DNA from: a virus
Strand: one strand, 5' to 3'
Length of the DNA stretch: 62,272 nt
IMG/VR virus record: IMGVR_UViG_3300049489_000902
Span: 1 to 62,272 of that record
Below are positions 27,741-36,035 of the stretch, piece by piece. Both the position numbers and the translations under genes were made by a program. The notes beneath the pieces were generated by a model. That model saw nothing but the letters and a program-made list of their open reading frames with translations, did not search any database and was not told the DNA's origin. Positions within the stretch are counted from its first letter, which is position 1. Each line of letters begins with the position of its first letter.

Positions 27741-28424
27741 ATGCCAAGTATAAAAGATCAATTATATTTAGAACCAGTTAAAAATGTAGTTTCAGAAAAA
27801 GACATGGCTACAGCATTAAGAAATGCTTATAAATTAGTTTTCAATAAATATTGTTCAAATGAAACATTATCTATACTAATGGCTCATGTCGCTTTAGAAA
27901 CAGGAAGATTTACTAAACAATTAATTTGTTTCAATATAGGTAATATTAAAAGATCTTCTAAACAATTTTGGACTATGTATAGATGCTCAGAGATCTTAGA
28001 TGATAAAGAAATATTCTTTGATCCTCCTCATCCACAAACGCATTTTAGAGCTTATAAATCATTAGAAGAAGCTGCTAAATCTTACATTTTGTTTTTGTTA
28101 AAAGATAGATACGAAATGTCATTAGATTCTTTAATGGCAGGAAAACCTAAAGAATATGCGCATAACCTAAAAATCAATGGTTATTACACTGGAAATGAAG
28201 CTAAATATACAGCAGGAGTTGTTTCTTTAAGTAAAGAATATTTAAAGAAAATTCCTACTTATGGATTAAAAGAAGAACAAGAAATTCCAGTATATATAGA
28301 AATGAAACAAGAAGAAGTAAAATTTACTACTGAAGAAGATCTTCAGCCAATAAAAGTCACTTCTTTCCTTGAATTTATAATTACTTTTATTAGTAATTTA
28401 CTTAAACTGCTTTCACGGAAATAG
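27741..28424 (+). CDS. Endolysin, glucosaminidase/lysozyme-like, with C-terminal hydrophobic helix
   Basis: 227 residues. The pattern HVALETGRF (catalytic Glu probably residue 53), then CFNIGNIK, FRAYKSLEEAAKSYILFL and a final YYTG...KYTAGVVSLSKEY matches muralytic glucosaminidase-type domains. Residues about 209-224 (FLEFIITFISNLLKLL) form a hydrophobic or amphipathic C-terminal helix. That is unusual for an endolysin and may tether it to, or help it through, the membrane. The C-terminal 23 bases overlap the convergent cold-shock gene. Expected role: peptidoglycan cleavage at lysis. Confidence 0.75.
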   Translation: MPSIKDQLYLEPVKNVVSEKDMATALRNAYKLVFNKYCSNETLSILMAHVALETGRFTKQLICFNIGNIKRSSKQFWTMYRCSEILDDKEIFFDPPHPQTHFRAYKSLEEAAKSYILFLLKDRYEMSLDSLMAGKPKEYAHNLKINGYYTGNEAKYTAGVVSLSKEYLKKIPTYGLKEEQEIPVYIEMKQEEVKFTTEEDLQPIKVTSFLEFIITFISNLLKLLSRK

Positions 28425-28623
28425 CTTTAGGTAGTCCGTTATTGTTGGTTCCAAGTTCAAAAGAAACTTGCTGACCAGCTTTAAGGTTTTTGTAGCCTGG
28501 CATATCAATATCAGAGAAATGAACAAATAAATCTTTTTGCTTTTCCCCATCAATTGACCAATCAATAAATCCAAAACATGGTGAATTTTGCTTGAAAAAA
28601 ATTACGGTCCCTGTATAAGTCAT
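28402..28623 (-). CDS. Cold-shock domain protein
   Basis: 73 residues, the size of a CspA-type protein. It has an RNP1-like FGFIDW at residues 17-22 and an RNP2-like DLFVHF at 31-36, preceded by TGTVIFFKQN. It should bind single-stranded RNA or DNA as a small OB-fold protein, possibly affecting phage mRNA structure or translation. Its ATG overlaps the stop of the upstream gene (ATGA). Its 3' end overlaps that of the endolysin gene by 23 bases with no terminator between, so transcripts of the two would be antisense there. Confidence 0.8.
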   Translation of the reverse strand: MTYTGTVIFFKQNSPCFGFIDWSIDGEKQKDLFVHFSDIDMPGYKNLKAGQQVSFELGTNNNGLPKAISVKAV

Positions 28624-28886
28624 ACTAAAATTTCCTTTCCATCTTGCCTTATAATTACTTGACCATCAACAGATACACTTCCCTGAGGATCAAATAACTT
28701 AACTACTTCTAAAGCCCCTAATTTCGCCATGTCATCTCTTTCTTTTTTATTTGGACATAACGCCATTAGTCTATCATATTTATTAAATATCATTTGCAAT
28801 TCTTTTTGAAAACCATATTTAATAGCATCACGCATTAATCGTCTTCTTGTTTCTTTTTCTGATAATGGATTGTCTCTTCCTAACAT
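28620..28886 (-). CDS. Small hypothetical protein (88 aa)
   Basis: Starts at the ATG at 28886 (MLGRDNPLSEKETRRRL), 1 base after the HNH gene stop. GGAGAA in the last HNH codons forms its ribosome-binding site. The frame is open further upstream, but that would overlap the HNH gene. It is helical and charged, ending in a beta segment VSVDGQVIIRQDGKEILV. No family recognised. It is coupled to the cold-shock gene downstream. Confidence 0.6.
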   Translation of the reverse strand: MLGRDNPLSEKETRRRLMRDAIKYGFQKELQMIFNKYDRLMALCPNKKERDDMAKLGALEVVKLFDPQGSVSVDGQVIIRQDGKEILV

Positions 28887-28887
28887 A

Positions 28888-29199
28888 TTATTCTCCAAAG
28901 ATCTTTTGATCTTTAACTTTATCTTCAAAATATGCTTCTTTAATACCCGGAACATTACTTATATTATTTATTTCATAAACTAATGTTCTACCATTAGGTA
29001 ATTTAGTAGATGGAAACATACCTATTATTTTAATAATTTTATTATGAATTTTTCCATGGCAAGTAGCACAAACAATAGCTAAGTTTGCATTATCATTTGT
29101 ACATCTAGGATCTGTTCTTTCTATTATATGATGTAAATGTAAAGAATATACTTCTCCACATATTTCGCATTTATCTTTAATTAACTTAACTTTTCTCAA
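28888..29199 (-). CDS. HNH endonuclease
   Basis: 103 residues with CEIC (11-14), LHLHHII (His 23/24), NLAIVCATCHGKIH (Cys 44 and 47, His 48 and 52). This is a complete HNH nuclease with the zinc-binding cysteines. The ATG overlaps the stop of the preceding structural gene. It may be a free-standing homing endonuclease or an HNH protein assisting packaging; the latter type usually lies near the terminase, which is not here. Confidence 0.8.
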   Translation of the reverse strand: MRKVKLIKDKCEICGEVYSLHLHHIIERTDPRCTNDNANLAIVCATCHGKIHNKIIKIIGMFPSTKLPNGRTLVYEINNISNVPGIKEAYFEDKVKDQKIFGE

Positions 29200-29663
29200 C
29201 TCATTCCTAATGAAAGTATCTTAGTCAGATTTGTATTATTTAATATTTGAATTAATTGAGCTGCTTGGTCAGGAGTTAATGCAGATCCTGTTGAAACAGT
29301 AATTAAATCAATTAAATTAGATGTTTGTCTTGTAACCAAGACATTATAAGAGCCAATAGTAGGTTGAAGAGGATTGTACCCTCCTTCTCCATAGAAATTT
29401 CCATTAATGGATAATTCATGATTACCTTCATATGGTCTTAATTTCCAATTATTCATAAAGAAGAATGTAGATCCTAAGGCATTTAAACCTACAGTAGGGT
29501 CACCACCTACAACTCTAATTGCCTGTAAATATTTAAAATTATCAGATAATTGAATCCAACGCTTCCAAGCAGAATAAATATCAGCATCAAAATCCAAAGA
29601 AGTTATGCCATTTTCAACAATGACTAACTTATTTGGACCGTCAAATGATACTTTATCAGCCAT
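29196..29663 (-). CDS. Minor virion structural protein (155 aa)
   Basis: Contains IYSAWKRWIQLSDNFKYLQA, a pattern I associate with a widespread family of small phage tail-region proteins. It is followed by VVGGDPTVGLNALG, FFFMNNWKLRPYEGNHELSI and NGNFYGEGGYNPLQPTIGSY, which are beta-rich. The C-terminus has helices (ALTPDQAAQLIQILNNTNLT). The start overlaps the previous stop by one base (TAATG). Role inferred as a virion component near the fibres. Confidence 0.6.
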   Translation of the reverse strand: MADKVSFDGPNKLVIVENGITSLDFDADIYSAWKRWIQLSDNFKYLQAIRVVGGDPTVGLNALGSTFFFMNNWKLRPYEGNHELSINGNFYGEGGYNPLQPTIGSYNVLVTRQTSNLIDLITVSTGSALTPDQAAQLIQILNNTNLTKILSLGMS

Positions 29664-30070
29664 TAAATACCTTGGTTAGTAAAAGCAGGAGGATCGCAAA
29701 ATCTTTTACCAGTTTGTTTATCAAGAATAACTTGACCATCCCATTCAATTGCATCAATTATTTTTAAAGGATCTTTTGATGAAACATCCCATGTAAAACT
29801 AAAATTATCCCAAGTCATACCAACGGCAAATTGCAATTCAAACCATTTCTTTAAACCTAAATCATATTCAGATTTGCCTTCTCTTATTCTAAATATTCTA
29901 TATCTTATTTGTTTTCTAACTACTCTAGTATATTTTTTCATTGGCTCAGATAATGTTTTATATTGTTCGCCAACTTGAACTTTCCATTTTTCTAAACTTT
30001 CATTATCTTTAAATTGAGCATCAGTTACTTGAATAATCAATTGCTGCATTTCAGTTGATGTATGTTCCAT
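29663..30070 (-). CDS. Hypothetical virion-region protein (135 aa)
   Basis: Helical N-terminal half (MQQLIIQVTDAQFKDNESLE, then KYTRVVRKQIRYRIFRIREG) and a beta C-terminal half with Trp and Phe (FAVGMTWDNFSFTWDVSSKD). It is the first gene after a terminator, so it probably has its own promoter. It is coupled to the next gene by TAATG. No family recognised. Confidence 0.55.
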   Translation of the reverse strand: MEHTSTEMQQLIIQVTDAQFKDNESLEKWKVQVGEQYKTLSEPMKKYTRVVRKQIRYRIFRIREGKSEYDLGLKKWFELQFAVGMTWDNFSFTWDVSSKDPLKIIDAIEWDGQVILDKQTGKRFCDPPAFTNQGI

Positions 30071-30090
30071 TATTTTACCTTACTATAAAT

Positions 30091-30126
30091 ATAACAATCC
30101 CTGCTAAAAATAACAGGGATTGTTAT
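30091..30126. terminator. Rho-independent terminator
   Basis: Arms ATAACAATCCCTG and CAGGGATTGTTAT form a perfect 13-base-pair hairpin with a 10-base loop, just after the stop of the 804-residue gene. It terminates the long fibre operon on the minus strand. Confidence 0.8.
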
Positions 30127-30132
30127 TAAAAA

Positions 30133-32547
30133 TTATGCGTTAGAATAATTACGTTCCAAAGAAGATACCAAGGCAAAGTTGTTTGCCTTACTTCTTGAAA
30201 TTGTTCCATCTAACCTAACAAACTGAGCAGTACTTAATCCTATTGCTACTAATGTTACAGGAGCATCAGTTCCTTTAGAAGCTATTCCTCTTTGTGAATT
30301 TCCATCATAATCATAAGTAAATGATATTGATGCTTGCGCTGAAACATTTCCTGAAATTGCAACTGATGAAGCATCATTTACAACTATTGCCGTTGGAGTT
30401 CCATAATCTCTTCCTGTATTATCTCCAGCATCATCATTTGTGAAAAACATTTTATATGTAGCAGAACCATCATTCTGTAAATTCGCATTGAATGATATTG
30501 AGCCTGAAGCTACATAAGGCTCTGATCTTGTTTTGCCAGAAGCATCTGTCCAGGTAACATTATTGATGTCTGATGTTAATAGATTATCAATATAAAGATC
30601 TGATGTTGTTCCTGTAGGAGAAGCAAAAGACATTAGAGAATTTGTAATATCTCCTCTAGAAACATTTGGTCCAAAGTCAATATCAGTACTTTGCCTTAAT
30701 TGATGTTGTATAAACTGATAAGTGTTTTGTAATGAAGCATTATTTCCAAATAATTTCCACCTAAACCCATAAATAATGCTATTAATTGTTCTTTTAAATG
30801 GAGAGTAAACATTACAATTAGCACCCAATCCACCAACAACCGTTTCATTTACTAATGAATCTGTGGCTATTAAGGTTAAAGTTAATGCTGCTACAGAAGC
30901 AATTGTATAAGACCCATTGTTTGAAACTGAATTGGCAATAACTATAACATCACCAGCAGTAACTCCATCTGATACCCATGAACCAGAAGTTCTTGTAATT
31001 GTATCGGGATTAGCATTATTAAATACTAAATTACCAGTTGCAGGGGCAGCAATTACTGTATCTGATTTATATTGTAAATACATTCCAGGTTTTACAACAT
31101 AAAAGTCAATTGCTGATTGGCTTGTAAAAGCTTTGTCAGTAGTATTTACAGTTAACTGAGTTGCAGAATCTACTGTTATTACTTTGTAAATACCACGATG
31201 ATTTGATCCTGCTTCTGTAATTACAACAAAATCACCAACAGTAACTACACCACCATTTAACCCTGCTGTTGCAGAAGTTAATGTTCCAGTTGTACCAGAA
31301 ACATTTGCAATAACGCCGTCTGTTCTAGGATCTACTACATAACAAGTTAATACGGTATAATTTAAACCAGATTCTGTTCCAGCCCAAGAAGTAAAGTCAG
31401 CATCATTTAATACTGTTATTTGTGTCTCTGAATCAACAGAAGCAATTGTATAATAGCCCTGTTCAGAACCAGATGTAATTCTTAAAGTATCACCAACTTG
31501 AGTTTTAAGAGTTATAAATGTTGCGCCTGTAGAAGTAAATGTCTTTTGAGAAATAGTTTTAGAACCATTTGAACCAGTTACTCTTGCAGCTGTTCTTGTA
31601 TTACGATAAGGAGTAGTTCCTAAAATTTCAGCATCTTTTGCAGAAATAGCAGGATCAACAGAATGAGCTAGAGGGAAACGATTTACGATTGTTTCTAATT
31701 GAGTAACACCGATATCTGAAATCTGTGACTGAGCATATGTTCTTGCCTTTTTTCTTACGAATAGTTTTAGATAATTTCTATTATCAGGTCCGCCATCAGT
31801 ATATACTTTAATAGCCTCATTAATAACTCCCTTGAAGGCAAAATTTGTAGGAGTTGTCGTTGCATTGGTTAATTGATAATAAACTTGAGAGTCTGCATCT
31901 ACAGAGCCTAAAGTTACAATTCCTGACCATTGTTCTAAAGTAGTATTAGTAGCATTTTTCTTTGCCCAACCACCAGTTCTAACTTTCTTTCTAGTAGTTT
32001 CATTAAACCACATCCAATTCTTATGACTATCACCACCACCAATTTCCATCTGCTCACGAGTAATTGCTTCAAAAGGAAATGGATGTTTAATTAAATCATC
32101 TGTTAAAGCACCTGATCTTGTATCAGTTCTCCACTCTTCTTTAGCAAAAGAATAAACAGCTTGTTCAGTAATTCCATCAACAACAGACCCGCCAGTAGCA
32201 ACCCTAACATCAAAAACAATTCCAGTAGCTCCAGTAAACGTAGTAAAATCAGTTCCATCAGTAGCTAATGTTAATTGAGTTTCTGAATTTACTGTTTGTA
32301 CAACATAATGCCCAGCATCTACTTTATTAAATAAACATAAAATATGACCAGGTTGCACTCCTCTTGTAACAAACGTAGCAGTTGCAGAAGTAAACGTAGC
32401 TAAACCTGCATTTGTTACACCATCTGTAAGATCATTTAAAGATAAATGTACTAATGCACCTACGTCTTTAATTGATATTTTTTGATTTTGTGTACCAAAA
32501 ATTACCTGTTGTCTATCAAGATTGTCTGGGTCTACTATAATAGCCAT
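30133..32547 (-). CDS. Adhesin/fibre protein with repeated beta modules
   Basis: 804 residues. At least four copies of a roughly 60-residue beta module follow a pattern like TxxxTFxxxVxxGDxLxI...GxYxIxxVDSxTQLTL; examples are GYYTIASVDSETQITVL, HYVVQTVNSETQLTLA and IYKVITVDSATQLTVN. The same module type occurs in the tail sheath. Other segments contain ARTYAQSQISDIGVTQLETI and a helical part at about 590-640. The C-terminal region (GSISFNANLQNDGSATYKMF) is a compact beta domain. Likely a virion surface protein. Confidence 0.6.
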   Translation of the reverse strand: MAIIVDPDNLDRQQVIFGTQNQKISIKDVGALVHLSLNDLTDGVTNAGLATFTSATATFVTRGVQPGHILCLFNKVDAGHYVVQTVNSETQLTLATDGTDFTTFTGATGIVFDVRVATGGSVVDGITEQAVYSFAKEEWRTDTRSGALTDDLIKHPFPFEAITREQMEIGGGDSHKNWMWFNETTRKKVRTGGWAKKNATNTTLEQWSGIVTLGSVDADSQVYYQLTNATTTPTNFAFKGVINEAIKVYTDGGPDNRNYLKLFVRKKARTYAQSQISDIGVTQLETIVNRFPLAHSVDPAISAKDAEILGTTPYRNTRTAARVTGSNGSKTISQKTFTSTGATFITLKTQVGDTLRITSGSEQGYYTIASVDSETQITVLNDADFTSWAGTESGLNYTVLTCYVVDPRTDGVIANVSGTTGTLTSATAGLNGGVVTVGDFVVITEAGSNHRGIYKVITVDSATQLTVNTTDKAFTSQSAIDFYVVKPGMYLQYKSDTVIAAPATGNLVFNNANPDTITRTSGSWVSDGVTAGDVIVIANSVSNNGSYTIASVAALTLTLIATDSLVNETVVGGLGANCNVYSPFKRTINSIIYGFRWKLFGNNASLQNTYQFIQHQLRQSTDIDFGPNVSRGDITNSLMSFASPTGTTSDLYIDNLLTSDINNVTWTDASGKTRSEPYVASGSISFNANLQNDGSATYKMFFTNDDAGDNTGRDYGTPTAIVVNDASSVAISGNVSAQASISFTYDYDGNSQRGIASKGTDAPVTLVAIGLSTAQFVRLDGTISRSKANNFALVSSLERNYSNA

Positions 32548-32587
32548 ATTGTCCTTTTATTTTAGCAATACTATTAATAATACTAGT

Positions 32588-32953
32588 TTATGAATACGTC
32601 AAACCAGCTCTATTATTCCATATAACATTTTTACTAGATATCTTTTTTTCTGTAGGATTTCCATTTATATCTAATAAAAACCTAGAAATTGTCCATTTTG
32701 GATCTGAATCTAATGTATTTTTATCTGCCGTTCCTATATAAATAATAGTACTAGTTACATCATATTTAGATATTTTTTCTTGATTTATATTTTTTACTTT
32801 TAAACCACCATCTACTTTTAATATCTCGGCATATCCATCATCATTTTTACCTGATATTGCTAAAGTAGGTAAGGCTAATGGAATTACTTGTCCATCAATA
32901 ACTGCATGAGGATTTCCATTTTCATCATATAAAATTTGAGCTGGATTATTCAT
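32588..32953 (-). CDS. Small virion-region protein (121 aa)
   Basis: Beta-rich, with AQILYDENGNPHAVIDGQVI at the N-terminus, a motif common in phage fibre-associated proteins. It is followed by LKVKNINQEKISKYDVTSTI. It lies 6 bases downstream of the 488-residue gene in the same operon. Possibly a fibre or decoration component. No enzyme motif. Confidence 0.55.
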   Translation of the reverse strand: MNNPAQILYDENGNPHAVIDGQVIPLALPTLAISGKNDDGYAEILKVDGGLKVKNINQEKISKYDVTSTIIYIGTADKNTLDSDPKWTISRFLLDINGNPTEKKISSKNVIWNNRAGLTYS

Positions 32954-32959
32954 AAATTA

Positions 32960-34426
32960 TTATGGATTTAAATAAACCCTATCTGTTACTTGTTGAATTG
33001 GAATTGATACGCCAGTTGTTGTTAAAGCTATATTTGTTAATCGAATATATTGCCAATCCATATGTAAAACAACTATATCTACAGCTAAACCAGGACTATA
33101 TTCATAAATGTATTGAAAAGATGTTCCTGATGATTCTATTCCAGCAAATTCTGTTGAGGTTCCTGTTAATAAGACCTTTACTTCTGAATTAGCTTTTAAA
33201 TTCGTTAATTCAAGTACAGGACTCGTTGCTGGCTCAACAGTAATTGTCATTCCAAATTCATATGATCCCCAGCCTGAAACACCTACAGCGGTTGTTCCTG
33301 TTGCAGTTTCAGCAGATGATACTAATGCAAATCCTTCATTCTCTCTAATTACTAAAGGAGCCTGATCTCCTTTAATACGAGAATGAATCATTGACATTTG
33401 ACAACCACTTGTACTTGGTTTTAAATCTGTGCCAGCTGTTTTATATGCTGATTGCTCAGGAAAAAATACAGCATAATTAGGACCATTAAAGTCCTTTGTA
33501 TTCAAATAATTAAATCCAATAGGAGAACCAACAGATGATTCTGAAATATATGATACTGGAACACCTGCTGGTAATACACATGCATTTGTAGTCACTATTG
33601 CTGTATTACTAGATAAATTAGCATCAGCTGTATCTAATTTTACAACAGTTATATTTTTATCAATATCTGCAATTGTATTCGCATCTAGCAAAGAAATAGG
33701 AACTGCTCTAAAATAAGGAGTATCATATGTACCAGTTTCAGATACTGAAATTGATTTTACAAAAACTCTATATCCACTTGAAGCTGGATTTTTTATTGCA
33801 AATACTGCTGATAATTCAGATATACAATTTATAAAATATAAATATTGATATGTATTTTTAGCTGTAGTACTAATATTTTCAATTACAATTGTAGCTGTTA
33901 CATATAATGGAATAGATGCATTAATAGTTGAATTTGAACAGACCAGATTTTGATTTTCATTAATTACTATATCTGTTGTGTCTGTATGGAACGAGTTTGT
34001 CCAAAGCGTACCAGGATTCATCTTAGAAACTCCCTTGGAGTTTCTTGCGAGTGTCCATGCAGCTTGAAAGTTTTTAACAACTCCAGATCTTAAAAATGGC
34101 GCAGTTAATGCATCAAATGGGCTTGACTTTGTAACTAAAATCCCTAATGAAGTAGGCGTAGCTGCATTTAAATCTAATGCAGCAGGAGATAATGTTTCTC
34201 CACCAGAATAAACATTAGCACTAAATCCAATGTCAAAATAACTAGGCATAGCTGATTGAGTGTCAGCTGTAACCATTGTTCCTAATCTTGTGTTATTATA
34301 AATCTCAATTGAATTTACAGATATTTTCTTACCAGAACCAAACTTATTAAAAAATGCAAATAAGGCATTGCCAGATTGGGCAATCCATTTAGACTCTCCA
34401 TAAATACGATATCTCTCAATACTCAT
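32960..34426 (-). CDS. Virion protein, enlarged paralogue of the 173-176 aa trio
   Basis: 488 residues. The start (ALFAFFNKFGSGKKISVNSI) and the section with PLVIRENEGFALVSSAETAT and GSYEFGMTITVE match the first and last parts of the three shorter paralogues upstream. About 240 residues are inserted, and an extra C-terminal domain follows. The ATG overlaps the previous stop (ATGA). It probably forms the same beta-sandwich fold, expanded, in the fibre or head-fibre complex. Confidence 0.55.
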   Translation of the reverse strand: MSIERYRIYGESKWIAQSGNALFAFFNKFGSGKKISVNSIEIYNNTRLGTMVTADTQSAMPSYFDIGFSANVYSGGETLSPAALDLNAATPTSLGILVTKSSPFDALTAPFLRSGVVKNFQAAWTLARNSKGVSKMNPGTLWTNSFHTDTTDIVINENQNLVCSNSTINASIPLYVTATIVIENISTTAKNTYQYLYFINCISELSAVFAIKNPASSGYRVFVKSISVSETGTYDTPYFRAVPISLLDANTIADIDKNITVVKLDTADANLSSNTAIVTTNACVLPAGVPVSYISESSVGSPIGFNYLNTKDFNGPNYAVFFPEQSAYKTAGTDLKPSTSGCQMSMIHSRIKGDQAPLVIRENEGFALVSSAETATGTTAVGVSGWGSYEFGMTITVEPATSPVLELTNLKANSEVKVLLTGTSTEFAGIESSGTSFQYIYEYSPGLAVDIVVLHMDWQYIRLTNIALTTTGVSIPIQQVTDRVYLNP

Positions 34427-34944
34427 ATTACCGTAAATTCTATTCTAAAGTCAGCAGATCCAGTAGCAGAAGCAATGCCAGCAGTTACAATAGCCACTCC
34501 TTGCCCTTCATTACATGTTATTGGTTCCAATATAGAAGAACCATAGCCGCAATCCCAATGTAAAGATAATGGAACTAATACTTGATATTCATCTGAAGTA
34601 ACAGCAGTACCAACAGAAGGTTCATCTGTTGAAAATTGAAATCGCCTAAAAACAGTAGATGAAGTTACAGTAGTTGCAGATCCTGCTACAATAGTACTTA
34701 ATGCTGCATCATTTGTATCATATGCAATAGGAGTAATTGCAGTTGCCTGTGTAAAAGCTGTAATTCTATTTATTTGAACTGGAGCAATAACACCTGTTAC
34801 GGCTGCTGTTTGAGCACTAGAAATCCATATTCTATATACTTTAATAATTTTACCAGAACCCGCAGGATTCCATAAACTAAGCATTGTTTTAGCTGAAGTA
34901 GACCAAGTAACAGCAGTTGCTAAAGCACTAAATGTAGCAGCCAT
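34423..34944 (-). CDS. Virion protein, trio member 3 (173 aa)
   Basis: Beta-rich protein opening with MAATFSALATAVTWSTSAKT, then LWNPAGSGKIIKVYRIWISS and a C-terminal EGQGVAIVTAGIASATGSAD. It aligns end-to-end with the two genes immediately upstream, so the three are a tandem triplication. The conserved GSGKIIKVYRI block and the EPIT...EGQG block mark the family. Probably a small trimeric or hexameric surface protein. No named family recognised. Confidence 0.6.
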   Translation of the reverse strand: MAATFSALATAVTWSTSAKTMLSLWNPAGSGKIIKVYRIWISSAQTAAVTGVIAPVQINRITAFTQATAITPIAYDTNDAALSTIVAGSATTVTSSTVFRRFQFSTDEPSVGTAVTSDEYQVLVPLSLHWDCGYGSSILEPITCNEGQGVAIVTAGIASATGSADFRIEFTVI

Positions 34945-34952
34945 AATAATCC

Positions 34953-35483
34953 TTAAGTAATAGTCATTTCTATATTAATGTCAGTTGTTCCTACATAAGT
35001 ACCAGCTGCACCAGATTGTAAAGTTAAGCCTTCACCCTCTCTTAAAGTAATTGGTTCTATAGTTGTATTATCATGTCCACATTCCCAAATATAATTCCAA
35101 GCAGGAATTAAATTAAGTTCATCTAATGTAGCACCAGAAACAGCGACTTCATCTGTAGATCTTACAACAGATCTAAATGTATTTGCAGCTGTCAAAGTAA
35201 TACCTGTAGGAGCATGAGCAGCAACAATTTGTGCAGGAACAGCAGCATTAGTTGTATTGTGCAAATTAATTGTAACGCCAGTTCCACCAGTATAAGCACC
35301 CGTAAATCTTCCAATATTTAACACACCAATACCACCAGCAACTGCACCAGTTTGATTATTAATTAATTGTATACGATAAATTCTTACAATTTTAGCTGAA
35401 CCAGCGCCATTATAAATAGCCATCATATTTTTGCTTGCTGCCCAAGCAATAGCATTTTGATGAATAGAATATGTAGCTGCCAT
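34953..35483 (-). CDS. Virion protein, trio member 2 (176 aa)
   Basis: Second copy of the tandem trio: MAATYSIHQNAIAWAASKNM, then IYNGAGSAKIVRIYRIQLIN and TTIEPITLREGEGLTLQSGA. Its ATG overlaps the stop of member 1 by one base (TAATG). Sequence differences are spread over the surface-like loops, while the G-S-(G/A)-(K/R)-I-V-R-(I/V)-Y-R block is preserved. Confidence 0.6.
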   Translation of the reverse strand: MAATYSIHQNAIAWAASKNMMAIYNGAGSAKIVRIYRIQLINNQTGAVAGGIGVLNIGRFTGAYTGGTGVTINLHNTTNAAVPAQIVAAHAPTGITLTAANTFRSVVRSTDEVAVSGATLDELNLIPAWNYIWECGHDNTTIEPITLREGEGLTLQSGAAGTYVGTTDINIEMTIT

Positions 35484-36007
35484 TATGTACTCGCTAACGT
35501 TACTTCAAAGAAAATATCAGCTGAACCTACAGATGTGTTTCCTATATTAACTAAAGCTAATCCTTGACCTTCTCTTAATACAATTGGAGTTACATTCGCA
35601 TCATTATATCCAACATCCCAAATACAATTTAAAGGAACTAATGTTTCTAATTCGTCTAATGAAGCAGTAGCATTAGCTGTAGCTTCATCATTTGACCAAA
35701 CAATTCTTCTAAATAAATCAGTTGTAGTTACAGTTTGATTTGTAGCAACGTTAATTTGTGCAGGAAAAGACTCAGAAGTAGAGTCATGTTTTAATGGTGT
35801 AATTGCAGTTCCACCTGATCCTGCTGAAGTCCTACGTAATTCAATATTTGTTAGAACGCCTGTAACAGCAGTTGTACCATTGTTAAGAATCCAAGCCCTA
35901 TAAACGCGCACAATACGACCAGATCCTGATCCATTAAACACTCCTAACAAGCATTTATTTAAGGCAAATGAAACACCTGTTGCACCAATTGTATATGTTT
36001 GAGCCAT
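35483..36007 (-). CDS. Virion protein, trio member 1 (174 aa)
   Basis: First copy of the tandem trio: MAQTYTIGATGVSFALNKCL, then VFNGSGSGRIVRVYRAWILN and VTPIVLREGQGLALVNIGNT. AGAGGA precedes the ATG. The three genes, plus the expanded 488-residue member, form a local gene family and suggest repeated duplication to diversify a virion surface protein. Confidence 0.6.
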   Translation of the reverse strand: MAQTYTIGATGVSFALNKCLLGVFNGSGSGRIVRVYRAWILNNGTTAVTGVLTNIELRRTSAGSGGTAITPLKHDSTSESFPAQINVATNQTVTTTDLFRRIVWSNDEATANATASLDELETLVPLNCIWDVGYNDANVTPIVLREGQGLALVNIGNTSVGSADIFFEVTLAST

Positions 36008-36035
36008 AAAATCCTCTATCTATATATATCTTTAG

